From Zygnema cylindricum (taxonomy: Eukaryota; Streptophyta; Zygnematophyceae; Zygnematales; Zygnemataceae), in assembly GCA_037447655.1 (NCBI GenBank), contig JBBHKE010001592.1:33481-97480 (forward strand): 64,000 nucleotides of DNA, in the 5' to 3' direction. Positions 28,001-39,149 of this stretch are shown in pieces. Position 1 is the first letter of the stretch. Each line of letters begins with the position of its first letter. The notes under the pieces were generated by a model. That model did not search any database. It was not told the DNA's origin and worked only from the letters and a program-made list of their open reading frames with translations. A program made the position numbers and the translations under genes.

Positions 28001-30518
28001 ATTATCAGATACCAATATGCGGAGGCACATACACACCAGGATACACCTTTCGTTACTATTAGAGTTAATGATACTAAATTGCTCACGGGTTTCTGAAACC
28101 CAAAATCATAAAATAGTTGATAATCGCACTACTTAAGTAACCAACCATAAACTAATGCAGTTAATGCTAATACTGCCTTAAAATAATTCAGTTCCTAATA
28201 ACAATGGGACGTGTACTCCTTTAATTATTGGTACAGTCAGGTAACTCCAGGGTTTGTGGAAATTAGCTTGTAGACAAAAACGCTGCTTACTACTATGAAT
28301 ACCTTTAACTAGTGCTGCGTATCGAGAGCCTCTATATTTGAAATGCATCATTTTTTTCCCTATCGATAATCGATATATTGGCCCAGCGTATCAAGAAGGC
28401 TAATATCGCGATAAAATTACGATGTATTGCGATAAGTTATCAGGTCGATGACTATCCCTATACCTCTTTACACTGGTTTGCCAAAAAAAAATCAAAAGCC
28501 AACCTCCCCCCCTTCATCCCCCCCGCCGACGCCCCCTCCCCGGAGAAGGGGGAGAAGGGAGGGAGGGGGGGAGATTCCTTCGTACGTCTTTCCATACATT
28601 TTTCCATACTGCAGCTGTACGGACCCCCACCTCCCACCAAATATATCGCGACAAATTTTCTTGGTCCCGGAGCGATATATCGGGCCCCTCTGACCGTTCA
28701 ATATTCAATATATTGAATTTATCGCAATAAGAAATTTTCCCGATACACAACACTACTTTTAACAGTGCAAAAAAAAAAAAAAAAGAGGGCAGGCAAATGA
28801 GAAAGTCAGTTTACTCAAGCAGTGACTGTGGCTGGAGCGTATCGACGGGAAACGTTAAAGAAAAACGAAAGCACGATACTGTGAAACGATACCGTGTTTA
28901 CGTACTATGAAAGAACTGGGGGTAACTTGAAAATCAAATGCCCAGCATAGATGGCATTAATTGAAGACAAGTACCTTACAACGAAGTAAAACATTTCCCA
29001 AATCTTTGAGGGCAAACACCCGTTTGGACCAAGTTCAATACTTTTGCTGACCACATATTGGAAAATCATAGAGTAAAAAAATGTGAGCAACAAACGTCCT
29101 CCTTCATGGATTCACACCTCCTAACAGCACAAGTTCAAACTGCCAACTATAGTAAAAAATTAAAAACTTGAAATGAGGTAGTGTAATGTGACTAAACTGT
29201 CCATTGCTATGAACTTTTTTGACCAGAAATCATAAAATATGTTAATAACAATATTCAAAGGAGTGAACGTACGCCAGACTTCGCAGTAGAAGTAGTATTA
29301 TGATATAAATTCGCTTTCATACTGATAGTCTCCTTACACTGATAAATATGGGCGGTGTAGCATCCTCCAAATTAAGCCAATCGGGACTTCCAAGATGCTG
29401 ACTGAGATTTGTATCTTCTGGGACCAAATCGTCCCATAAAGTTCCAAAAAAGTACCAAAAAGGTATGAACCACAGTCAAAATCCCCAGATTTCCCCTTAG
29501 CCTGGATAGGCTTAGTGTATGAGAATATTGAAACAAACTGATTCTCCAAATCCCATCTGTCCAATAAACAACTATGGCCAGAACTAATTATTCAACACGC
29601 ACCTTGAAATCTGCAATGGCTTGGAAGATAGGCAGGTGAGGTAGCAGTAAGAGTTGAGGCAGTCTCCCATACACTCCTCCTTGAGGATACGGTCCAGCAT
29701 CCTTCCATTTTTTGGGAAAATGTGCTATTCTTCCGAAACATAAGTCTAGTCCCCCCATTCCTAAATTTGGCAGTCCTAAATTCGGGAATAGGGTTAATTT
29801 TTGTTAAGGTAGCAGTTGATCGTCGAACATCCCATGATCCATGACAAAGGAATTTTGTAAAGACATCTTTAACACGTCCATTCTTTGGTATATAAGAATC
29901 TGAACAACCCACTTCACTTCCTCCATGCCCAGGTGTGCATCTGAAACATCTTTCTTTTGCAAAAAAAAACTGTTTTGACTGGCATTTGATATCAAAAAAG
30001 GAATGTGTGATTGAAGCCATTTTCCCACATTGAATACTGTCTACAGAAGCAATAACAAAATTGTTTAGAGTAATACTTTGGGGAACAAGAAAGAATTGCC
30101 AGTCAACCAGAGAATTGCCTAAAGATCGAGCCCATGGGTGTTTGCTGACAATAGATGTTGACGGGGTTATAGCTCGAACTATTTGAGAGAAATTTGTGAC
30201 AGCCCCTCCACACGAACACAGAGATGTGGAGAAACTTGAATGATTTCTTGAAAGAAAAAGTGGAAATTGACAAATAGAGTGAAATTGGTGGAGAGTTGAA
30301 TGAGAGGCCGAGAATGTTGCAACTATCGGCTGTTTGATGGTCACACAAATCATACTACAGGTTTCTCCTGCAGGTGATAATAAATGGGGCATACGTAATG
30401 AAACGGTTAAGAATTTCGGACGAATTGCACCGACTGGGAAATTATCAGAGTCAACATCTATAGGCGTTTGAATCAACATCTGCAAATGAAGTCCCCACTT
30501 TTTTGCCAGCATATCCAT
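12710..30518 (-). CDS. RECG: Plant-type ATP-dependent DNA helicase RecG homolog, with unresolved or missing segments
   Basis: RecG remodels stalled forks and branched DNA; plant copies act in plastids and mitochondria. Exons (minus order): 30518-29603 (start uncertain), 27628-27510, 26914-26457, 25027-24886, 24750-24649, 24141-22912, 22394-22282, unresolved wedge exons ~21820-21696 and ~21570-21367, 20916-20747, 20383-20282, 19927-19838, 19217-18987, 17950-17735, 17198-17055, 16445-16188, 14656-14450, 14028-13879, 12799-12710. Visible: wedge start ([21 protein letters not shown]), Walker A GDVGCGKT at 17,950, [23 protein letters not shown] at 17,094-17,105, [38 protein letters not shown], and the C-terminal [15 protein letters not shown]. 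Two joins fail: phases disagree between the exons ending 20747 and starting 20383, and the motif IV block (LLHGR region) between 16188 and 14656 was not found. The roughly 990 residues before the wedge are far longer than usual and include an AT-hook-like TRGRPKK. It may be a divergent functional gene, an assembly-damaged one, or a decaying one. Confidence 0.85.
13177..13400. mobile_element. MITE in the last RecG intron
   Basis: Ends TACATTGTGAATCGCTATTAG and, reversed from the right, TACACTGTGAATTGCTATTAG. TA occurs at both outer borders. About 224 bp, no ORF. This is one of the clearest family members. Confidence 0.8.
14776..14935 (-). pseudogene. Shadow copies of a RecG exon boundary
   Basis: At 14,780-14,812 the sequence CACTTCATTGCAGTTGTAGA repeats, with changes, the intron/exon junction of the RecG motif V exon (14,627-14,660). 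At about 14,900-14,935 a second stretch resembles the adjoining intron. Neither is an intact exon. Confidence 0.5.
15360..15625 (+). repeat. CTCTC microsatellite inside a RecG intron
   Basis: Mostly CTCTC pentamers (CCTCT) and CCCTCT hexamers on the plus strand, hence GA-rich on the RecG sense strand. It lies in the interval where the RecG motif IV block should be encoded, so a collapsed or misassembled repeat could hide an exon. Confidence 0.85.
18125..18718. repeat. TA/CA/TG-rich microsatellite cluster in a RecG intron
   Basis: ATACAT-type repeats (18,140-18,330), TGTG-rich sequence (18,430-18,680) and a final (TA)n. Confidence 0.85.
18719..18815. mobile_element. Fragment of a hAT-like MITE
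   Basis: Ends in CCGATACACAACACTA like the complete element at 28,310-28,755 and shares the internal TATCGCAATA(A/G)GAAATT block. The left end has been replaced by the neighbouring (TA)n microsatellite. Confidence 0.55.
21932..22002 (+). repeat. (GA)n microsatellite in a RecG intron
   Basis: Pure GA on plus is CT on the RecG sense strand. It lies roughly 110 bp upstream of a probable wedge-domain exon. Confidence 0.9.
25945..26156. mobile_element. MITE in RecG intron 3
   Basis: Ends TACACTGTGAATCGCTAGTAG and, reversed, TACACTATGAATCACTATTGG. The outer three bases TAC/GTA continue the palindrome. About 212 bp, non-coding. Confidence 0.75.
27851..28039. repeat. Tandem duplication of a 96-bp unit
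   Basis: The unit beginning TTAGTCAA at 27,851 is repeated from 27,947 with only a few changes, in the first RecG intron. The high identity suggests a recent event. Confidence 0.9.
28310..28755. mobile_element. hAT-like non-autonomous element with 8-bp target duplication
   Basis: Terminal inverted repeats TAGTGCTGCGTATCG (left) and TAGTGTTGTGTATCGG (right, reversed). Flanking octamers CCTTTAAC and CTTTTAAC match at 7 of 8 positions, as expected for hAT insertions. 446 bp, no transposase; lies in the first RecG intron. Confidence 0.7.
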
Positions 30519-31486
30519 TCTCCTCCCTCCCCCTCTCCCCCTCTCCCTTTCTCCCTCCATCCATCCCTCCCTCCCCCCCTCTCCCTCCCCCTGCCCCTCG
30601 CCCTCCCTCTCCCTCTCTAGAAGTCCTACAGCAATATTAAGCTACCATCACAAATGTTTTGTAAAACAAAAAAAAACAAAAAAAAGCGAAGAGTGTACCG
30701 CGGATTTAGTTTCATCAAGACAGACACAATAATAACTACAAAACAAAATAAAATCTATAAAATAAAAAGTATGTGTTCTTTTTCTTCTAGTTATAATTAA
30801 GCTATACAAAGATGCTCGTTACACTTCTAAACCTATACTTTTAGTGGTGTGCACATAGTGCAAAAAAATACTACTTCACTTATGCACATTGTTTTAAAAC
30901 TAAAAGGTTGTAAAAAATACTACGTTTTTCGTATGCGATTGTTTTAAAATATACTAATGTTTTAGCAAAGCATATTGTTTTAAAAAAATATTCTTGTTAT
31001 CATGTTCAGTGGGCCAAAGAAATCCCCCTAGCAATTGGCAATCCGAAAAAAGACAACAAAAAATTGGTAGTAATCACATAAAAACTATAGCTTCATGAGC
31101 AACTGGACTTCTTTCACTTAAACTAAGATGCTACAATTAGTACTTGGCTTAAATCTAGCTATTCGATGCAAATTACCATCAGAAGTAAACTGAAAACAGA
31201 TTTCTTTTGAGCTGCAAGCTTGGCAAGTGGGTGATGTGCTTATATACATATCGTGTATGCCACATTTCATATAAAAGAAAGAATCCAGCATGATACATAT
31301 ATTACATTACATAAATATGTAAGCATGTACATATGTATGTATGTACGTATGTATGCATGTATGTATACATGTACATGAATATGTATATGCATACATGTAA
31401 ATGTAAATGTAAATGTAAATTATGTGAATGTATATGTATATGTATGTAAATGTATATGTGTATGTATATGTATATGTGTATATGTA

Positions 31487-31523
<37 letters not shown>

Positions 31524-31525
31524 GT

Positions 31526-31558
<33 letters not shown>

Positions 31559-31946
31559 GTATATGTATATGTTGATGTATATGTATATGCATATGTATAT
31601 GTATATGTAAATGTATCTATATGCATATGTGTGTAACATGTCACATGTGTCACATTTCATTCATAAAAAACATCGAGCTGGACCATAATTTGTGTGGGTT
31701 CCCCCCATCTGTTTGACCAGATTACACGCATCCCATGTGAAATGTGAAGATCAATAAATCCCAGAACAACTGTTGCCTGACGTTAATGATTCCAAACGAG
31801 TGGGCACAAACATATCAAATTTCAAGATTTACACTTTTTCCACTTTTTTCTAAAAAATTATATTCAATTGCATTCCCACCTTCAGTTAATCTGTCTGACA
31901 AATTAAAAGCTTGAGAAGTAATGCCCTAGTCTCGAAGAATCCAGGT
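30519..31946. other. RecG upstream region / intergenic
   Basis: From about 30,520 to 30,620 there is CT-rich sequence on plus (GA on the RecG sense strand), probably in its 5' leader. After that come AT-rich sequence and TATGTG microsatellites. No gene recognised. Confidence 0.5.
31295..31640. repeat. TATGTA/TGTATG microsatellite
   Basis: About 350 bp of alternating purine-pyrimidine repeats. Long frames in it (Tyr/Ile/His/Val repeats) are compositional. Confidence 0.9.
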
Positions 31947-32175
31947 TCACTGAGAAGCTTTGCCACTATGATCTTCTTCACTGGCTTCTTTAACATAAAG
32001 AAATGGAACTGCTGGTTCTTGCCTGATCGTATCACCCCAAACCCAAAATAAAACAATAGCATATTAACTAAAATCGCTATAAGAAAGGTAAGAGTTTTAC
32101 TGCAGAGTATAATTTGCTGCCCCAAAAAAGGGTCTTCTGCCCCTCTTATAGACTCCAATTACAGCACTTGGAAAG

Positions 32176-32238
<63 letters not shown>

Positions 32239-33596
32239 AAGAGAGAGAGAGAGGCAGCTCTCCTCGTTCTTAAAAAAAAAAAAACGGAACAAATTGTTGG
32301 TGACTTTCCGGATAAGCTGGAAACCTGACGAGTGCAAAAACTCTAAAATTTCAGACTCTTCCTTACCCATATGGAGAACATATTTGTAGAAACATATACA
32401 GAAATCTTACAGAATTTTTAATAAAGAGACAGCAACGATAAAAGTAGAGACTCTGCCTTACCCAGATGGAGAACGCATGCACTCCCTAAAGATGCGCCAG
32501 CGAGTAGGAACTGTTGTAAATGGATCAGAATCAAACAATGCCTGTTAAGCAAGATAAGACAAAAGACACGGATATCAGAATCAAATTATGTCAAAACTCT
32601 TTAACAACTACACAGTCAAGGTGATAGTCAAAGTGAGGCCAAGTCAGTAACCTCCAGCTCATTCTCATAAGAAATAAAAGTAGAAAAAACCGGGCATTAC
32701 AAGATTTAAAGGTTTTGGAGGAATCCGTCACAGTTTATGCATAATATTGCTAAGTTTATCCAACAGATTTAGGGTTTTTCAAAAAAGTGTCCCATACGTG
32801 CGAGAAAAATAACATACTCCATGCAGTGATGACATGGAAAGATACACTATGAAAAAGGATGTTTATTTACAAAAGAGGTCGAATATGCTAAGGTTATAAA
32901 GACTTAAAAAACAGCAAAATCCATAAGGACCAAATTTTCCAAGTTGAAAATATTACTTCAACGAAATAACCAATGACAAATTAATCACAAATAAAAACCT
33001 GGAAGTTTATAAAGTAAAAAACTTCCAGGCTTTAGATCTCAGTTGATCAAAAGAAAAGATAATTGTTGACGTTAAACCAAAGTCCGTCAGCATTACAGGG
33101 ATACTCTTAGAGTAAAAAACATTTTCTGCTACAGCGACATCAGCTTATGAGTCCACAGAACTTGAAGACCGAAATAGGTTTATATTTCTACTTTTGATTA
33201 GGTTGACCGAAATGTGTCAGCATTACAGAAAATTTTCAAAAATTACGTCCTTTTTTTGCAGCAATAACGACAGCTTATATTCAAATTTACAAAAAATGCA
33301 GACCTGAATAGATAAAAATCGCCATTGCTCAAAATAAGGAGTTTTTGTTTCGTTAACCAAAATACAACAGCATCACACAGATGTTTTCAAAATGTACTTA
33401 TTTTTTCTGCAAGAATCAAGCCAGCTTAGGTTGAAGTCTACAGAAATTTTGATTTGCAAACCTGAATCACATCCTCCAAGCGATCGTTGCAACGATGAGG
33501 GCGAATTCTAGGTATCCTGCTATCGGCTAAATCTGCCACGTGTGAACCAGCACCAGCCGTACTATCTCCAGGAGATGATTTTGGTGTGTCGGCCAT
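31947..33596 (-). CDS. Small protein of unknown function, 3 exons, 96 residues
   Basis: Exons in minus order: 33,596-33,462 (start ATG), 32,541-32,462, 32,022-31,947 (stop TGA). Phases 0 and 2 agree at both joins. The product begins MADTPKSSPGDSTAG, continues with RCNDRLEDVIQALFDSDPF and RWRIFRECMRSPSG, and ends in a charged tail (KEASEEDHSGKASQ). There is no signal peptide or membrane segment. I do not recognise the family; the central LEDVIQALFDSDPF...RWRIFREC block has the look of a conserved small eukaryotic protein. The first two exons are convincing; the third has a poor polypyrimidine tract and is less certain. It precedes RecG on the same strand. Confidence 0.55.
32190..32252 (+). repeat. 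(CA)n/(GA)n microsatellite in the small gene's intron 2
   Basis: A short CA run, then GA repeats on plus, giving CT on the sense strand upstream of the last exon. Confidence 0.9.
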
Positions 33597-33964
33597 TGAT
33601 ATGGATGAGATAGCAAGCTACAAAATGGCCATGGAACTTTTTCTTTTCCTTGCTCTCCGTTAAGTATGCCACGTTGACAACATGATGAAAATTTTGTTGC
33701 GCGTCCGTTGGCATTCACAGCATGGAACACTCCAAAAGTTCAGAAATTAAGAGCTCTGCGGCAATGACTTAGGGTACGTCTCCATGTGCCAAAGTAAGGG
33801 TTTTTTCCTGTCGTTTTCCTCTTAAACTTAGCGCCGTACCGCGTAAGTTTCCACCGTACACAAAAATCGAAAAAAAGAGAAGTACATTTTGCGTCATCGT
33901 CGAAATTAGAATGTACTACAGTATATACCTCACGCGGCGCATGATCGTCCATGCCTGCAAGTCT

Positions 33965-34310
33965 GTAACGAAGCGGCAGTTCAGGATACCGTACGATGCT
34001 GCAGTTAAGGACATCACTCCGTTTACATGTCGTACAATAAGATTCTATGCTCTGTAGTTCAGGAAATGATTGCTCAGCACATCACGTCGTTTACATGTCG
34101 TAATTTAAAGTTCTATGCTTCGCTGTTCATGTCATTATAACTCAGGACATCGCGTCGTTTACATGCCATAAAAACGCGTTTAGATTCTCAGCAGTTCAGA
34201 ATATGGTTTCTCGGGGTCATCATGTCGTTTACGTGTCACATGATAGCATTCTATGTTTTCAACAGCGTCGCCGTTCAGTGCTTCTCCAAAACATCACGTC
34301 ATTGAATCGT
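33965..34310. repeat. Tandem array, about 66-75-bp unit, upstream of the small gene
   Basis: Diverged copies centred on ACATCACGTCGTTTACATGTC occur near 34,008, 34,074, 34,143, 34,213 and 34,288. Each has an ACGT-type core, a TTACATG block and a TTCTATG block. The array starts about 370 bp upstream of the minus-strand gene at 33,596, so it may be promoter-proximal. Confidence 0.7.
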
Positions 34311-34586
34311 ATATCGGGGCTGGATCGCCCCCAACAAAGCTGCACTCTGATATCCTTTTAAAAGCGTTAACCTTTGCCTTCGCATGTACATATTCGTTCT
34401 CATTCTACTCCAAAAATCAAAAGAGTACATTTCGAATCCAAAAAAAATCCATTGAGTTCAGAAAATTTCCACTTCACATTGACAGTGAGCAATTTGTTAC
34501 TTTGCAACATATATTGCAAAATTTCATAATAACATTAATACTTTGTTAGTGCTTTTACCACCACTGATTTCTGTGTAGTCGACTTT

Positions 34587-36090
34587 TTTTTTTAACTGGA
34601 GGAAGAAGACTTTATTGTCAAATGCGATTGTTAAACCATCCAAGTACAAAATGTGATTGAAATGGGAAAAAAATTACTGCCATTAAAGGTTCCACTTGGA
34701 AAACCCAAAAGTACGAAAAAGATCCACAAAATCTAAGTAACACTAAGAGCAAAATATTAGAAGCAAGAAAAACAAATACAAATACAAAAACCAAACTATA
34801 AGAGCACTAAAAACAACCCTACACATTAACTCCAAAGGACAATGTGGGTCGTCTACCCAAAACCAAAAACAAGTCCACGCTAAACGCCAGAAAGACAAAT
34901 ATCGTCAATGTGTACCAATGTCACGGAGGTAAATCTCTCAGTCTGCGACCATCATTTACTAGCGTGCTCTGTCCGACTAGGGCCGATGCTTAACAACGTT
35001 GAAGGGCGACAGTGGTACGTTGGCGGTAAAAAGTTGACACGAAAGTTGGGGAAGGGTTATCGGGTCCTCTAACTTCAAAAGAACGCCGAGCGCAATCACG
35101 TATGAAATTGTCAAAGGAAGAGTCCAAGGTTCCAAATATCTCCAAAGCAAATAGGAGGAAGTTGTCACTTGGGTCTAGGTGAGCGGTCAGGCGTTTTTTA
35201 AAGGTCGCTGCATCCCACGATGCAACACCAATATATAATGTCGCACACATAAAAACACGGGATCCCGTATGGTCGATGAGACCTACACTGTGTATCGATA
35301 TTGAAGTTAGAGTAAATAAAAATTTATTGTTATTAACTCAAATTTTGGATGAAGGGCCTATCCCAAACAAAAATTAACGTTAAATTATACACCTGGATAC
35401 ACATTCTGATATTAACAGTAGCAACGGTAGAAGATGCTCGTACTGCTTTTCATTTGGTGAGAGCAAATAGAGCGGTTCCCAAAAGGTCGCCTTGACGAGT
35501 AACCGTTATTGAGACCAAAGTGGTAACATCTCTTAAAGGGCAACCAAAGGAATAAACGAGAGAAGTGAATGCCGAGTAATTTTTTTGAACAAAATGAAAA
35601 GTTGGTTGATGGGACAGGGAACGTGTCGAAGATCCCGAAATACGACATTACAATTGACGATGTTGAAAGCATTAACAATGTAAACTTGGAAATCGGTTGA
35701 ATCTGGGTGCAAGCAAAAGTCGCGCGTAAACTATGGACGATTGCCTCACAACCGCCCTTTGTGGCAACACAAAACTTATGTGTGGAGAAGCAATTGTGGA
35801 AATCCCTTTAGTGGTAAACACCTTTATCGATCACAGGATGATATAAGACTTGCCCCACAGCGATCGAACAAACACCACTGGTATGCTTTGACATGGTAGT
35901 AAGGTGTGTTGCTCCCATACAGGGTAGTAGAATGGTTGGCACATTTCATTGAGCAAATTGACAAGCCACCTTAAACAAAAAATCAAAATAACCTTCCAAA
36001 AGGTCCATCGGCCGAGAGACGAGGTAACCGGCCCAAAGCTTTAGTAAAGGTCTTTTGGTCAAGCTCAAATAGGAAAAGGGGGGCATGTGA
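34587..36090 (-). pseudogene. Decayed non-LTR-type reverse transcriptase element (relic A)
   Basis: Fragments in different minus frames, in order: FTKALGRLPRLSADGPFG (about 36,060-36,010) like an RT N-terminal block; NAFNIVNCNVVFRDLR (about 35,670) like the RT AFN motif; TRQGDLLGTALFAL (about 35,495-35,455) like the QGDPLG motif; and an end ALEIFG...FYRQRTTVALQRC with stop near 34,990. A 400-bp tail follows to an A-run (T-run on plus at 34,587-34,596). Frames are broken and a partial MITE sits at 35,286. Not functional. Confidence 0.65.
35286..35396. mobile_element. Partial MITE inside relic A
   Basis: The left end CACTGTGTATCGATATT follows TA; the right end is not well preserved. Short and non-coding. 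Confidence 0.35.
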
Positions 36091-36290
36091 TTAAAAAAAT
36101 GGCAAAAGTTCATCAATTACAGAGGGGTGTAGGGCTCAGAGGAATTCAACATTTCTCTTTATAATTGGCGATGGTGAAAAAAGGCACAGCGTATGATTCA
36201 AAAAAATGGCAAAAGTCCATCAGCTACGGGGGGTGTAGGACACAAAGGGCTTCAACATTGATATCTGTAGTTGGCGATGGTGCGATGGTG
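36083..36290. repeat. Tandem duplication of about 100 bp
   Basis: The segment AAAAAAATGGCAAAAGT(T/C)CATCA and its flank occurs twice (about 36,094 and 36,200). The 152-codon plus-strand frame across it is antisense to the retroelement relic and has no recognisable product. Confidence 0.7.
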
Positions 36291-36630
36291 AAAAAAGGTT
36301 CAGTGCTTGAGCAACCCGAGAGAGTTCACCAAATCGTTGGTGCACGGCACGACGCACGCAAGACGTGGAGGCAAGAAATGGAGCTTGACATCAAGGAGTC
36401 ATCGCGCAAAGGGAAACGACTATATACGTATGCCCTTGTTGAAGGGATTCCCAATTTCGATGCAGGAATCGTTGACATCTATAACATGTTTCTCATGCCC
36501 CACTATCACCCGCACGGGAAGGTAAGACTAGACACAAAGCGGAAACAAAAAGAAATGGTGTTAGGCTGCCTGCTTATTAACGACGTCAACCAAAATCCGA
36601 GTGGGAAACAAAGTGCTTCTTAGACGGCTT

Positions 36631-37489
36631 CTAGGAGATGAGGAGGAATGTGAGAGTAAATACGAGGCCGTAGGTAACCGAGATGGTAAAAACCCAACAC
36701 GTTAAGGTTACGAATGAACTTCCAATCCCTAAGAGAGGGGTTTCGTTGAACAGGAGGCTGTTAAGAGGTGCCCCGCAGAATATGAAGGAGCCAAAAAAGT
36801 TTTTGGACAGGTATCTCGCTTGTATCGCTAAGCCGACACCCACAATGAAAGGCTTCCCACAGCATGGATAAGGTATCGGAGGAGTCTTAACATTACAATA
36901 AGGGTTTATGATCAAAGGAGGATGAGGAGGAAGGTTGAGAGGTAAAAGCAAGAACTTGAGGGAAGAATGCAACAAGTGAGGTGGTGGGAGGGTTATTCGG
37001 CGGAGGGGTTGGCACTGGTGGGGGAACCCACGTGGGAAGGGTTAGATGAAGGGTTAATAATGTGATCAATAGTGGTTGTGAACGGGGAGGGTTTGGGATA
37101 GTGGCCGAGGACAGATTGTTGATGACTCGACAATGAGGGAGACAATATCGTGGTGTAGAAGTAGAGAGAGGATTATTCATCACAGGTCGGGGAGAGAGGA
37201 TGAGGTTGGGGGGAGCGTTGGTGTTCGAGAGTTGGGGAGAGGGCGATAGTGGTTGGTTGAGGAGCTAACACAAGAGGTTAAGACGACCTTAAGAAGGAGT
37301 TACACAGTCTGGAGTTACACAATCCCAATCGTGTGGGAGATGACGGGGAAGGGGACCGTGATGCGCGTTGTTATTGAGGGGCCATAGGGAGAGGTGCGAT
37401 TGAAGATACCAAACCAAATATGGAGTCTATGCACCTTGGTAAACAGAACCCATTGCGAGCTTTGGGCACCTATTTTACCATTTCTAATA
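36631..37489. other. Intergenic, possibly the upstream part of relic A
   Basis: Open minus-strand frames include PCCGKPFIVGVGLAI, which looks like a degraded zinc finger such as precedes the RT in related elements. Otherwise low-complexity Pro/Thr-rich frames without a recognisable product. Confidence 0.3.
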
Positions 37490-37785
37490 ATATGCCACAA
37501 ATCATATGCCTATATGTATACATATACACATCACATATACCTATGCATAGACATACATATATATATACATATAATAATATACATATAATATATACATATA
37601 TATATATATACATATATATATATACATATATATATACATATATATACACATGTGTATATATATATGTGTATATATGTATATGCATGTGCATATATGTGTA
37701 TATATATGTATATATGTGTATATATATATATATATATGAGCATACATATATATGTGCATATACATATATATGTACCACTCCTAGT
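37490..37785. repeat. TATACA/TATGTG microsatellite
   Basis: About 300 bp of ATACAT-type repeats at the 5' edge of relic B. Confidence 0.9.
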
Positions 37786-39149
37786 TTTCAAAACCCTTCT
37801 CCCTCTGATGGCATTTGTGTGCTTGGTTGCCCCCTTGGTTCGGATACTTTCGTGACCCAATTTCTTCATGATGCTTTACAAAGAGATTTGACCCAAGTGG
37901 ACGACCGTCCTCATCTTCTTGATTCCCAAGATGCTTTTGTATCAAGTTGCTTTTGCTATGTTAACCAGGTGTTTTCCCCACCACCTTTCTTACCTTACTC
38001 GTACTTCCCCTCCTACCTCGACGTTTGTCTCCTCTCTCTCGGCTTTTGGCGACCACCTCATGGACGTCCTCCACACTCTGTTAGGTCGTGGGGCATTTGA
38101 TCGCGATTCTTGGCCATCGACCCCTATTCAAGCATCCCTCCTTGTCTCTACTTGGGGGTTGGGTCTATTATCGACTGCTCGTGTTTCCCCGCTGCCTATT
38201 TGGGAAGTTAGTGTCTTATTGCCTCTACTCTTGTTTCCCGTTTCTTTGTTGGGGACACCCTCGTTCTAGATACTGTTGTCCCCCGAGTGTCAAACGATGT
38301 GTACGTCTTCCAACGATCTCTATTGGGCGCGTCAAGTTCTCTTCCTCCCCATGCCCTAGTGGATGTGCTGATTTTCTCCACCCTTGTTACAAAATCTGTT
38401 GAACGTGTCCGTAAATCGATTTCCGATCAGGTTGTCGCCGCTATTAAATCCGAGCTTTTCAAGGCGCTTCTCTCCAATTCTTCGCGTGCGCGTCTTCTCT
38501 CTTGTGGTGGACCTGGTTGTGGGTCTTAGCTTTTCGCCACTCCTATTTTGTCCACTCTCCGATTTTCACCTGCTCTATTCACCACCGCCCTCCGGTTTCG
38601 CCTTTGCCTCTCCCATCCTCTTTTACTTGGCTCTCTTGTTTGTGCATGTGGTTGAGTCTTATCGCCCGATGGTGTCAATTTGCTTCGTTGCTCCCATGGG
38701 GGAGATTTGATCCAAGCGCAAAACACTATTCGCCACGCTGTTGGGACTATCGATTCGGAAGAGGGCTTTTCTGTGCGTCGAGAGGCTTCTCATATTTTTC
38801 CCTCCGGTCGGATCGATGTTGTTTTGCTTGATGGTGCCCGTCGTACCTTCGGTGATATAGTTATGGCGAACCCTACTTCACCCTACTTCACCTACATTTG
38901 CTGGTCAGACGGCATGACATGCTGGGATGGCTGCTCGTGATGCCGCTAAAGCGAAGGAGCGTGATTATGCCCCTATGGATGACTATTCCAATGACTGTCG
39001 AGATCTTTGGTTGTTTTGGTGTTGCACTGGAAGAGTTTCTCTGTACTTGTGCTCGACGTGCTTTCGAGCGTCGAGGACCTCGGAGCCCTCCTCCTTCGAT
39101 CTTTACTTCTTTTAGTCGTCAACGCTTACTGTCTTTACAGCGAGTGTAG
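37786..39149 (+). pseudogene. Decayed reverse transcriptase element (relic B)
   Basis: Broken plus frames in the order expected for an RT polyprotein C-terminal half: [16 protein letters not shown] (37,806), PHLLDSQDAF (about 37,910), VSNDVYVFQRSLLGASS (38,287), LIQAQNTIRHAVGTIDSEEG then RIDVVLLDGARRTFGDIVM (38,700-38,870), AARDAAKAKERDYAPM (38,930), and ARRAFERRGPR...SRQRLLSLQRV with stop near 39,149. The R-DVV...D-V block may be a restriction-like endonuclease core (inference). Several frameshifts and stops; inactive. Confidence 0.65.

Noticed and set aside
27851-28039. Two near-identical 96-bp units considered as a CRISPR-like array
   Set aside because: Only two adjacent copies without spacers, in a eukaryotic intron; a simple tandem duplication.
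36165-36623. 152-residue plus-strand open frame
   Set aside because: It is antisense to the RT relic, spans a tandem duplication, and shows no recognisable domain or splice context.
37420-37778. Tyr/Ile/His-rich frames on both strands
   Set aside because: Translation of the TATACA microsatellite; both strands and several frames are equally open.
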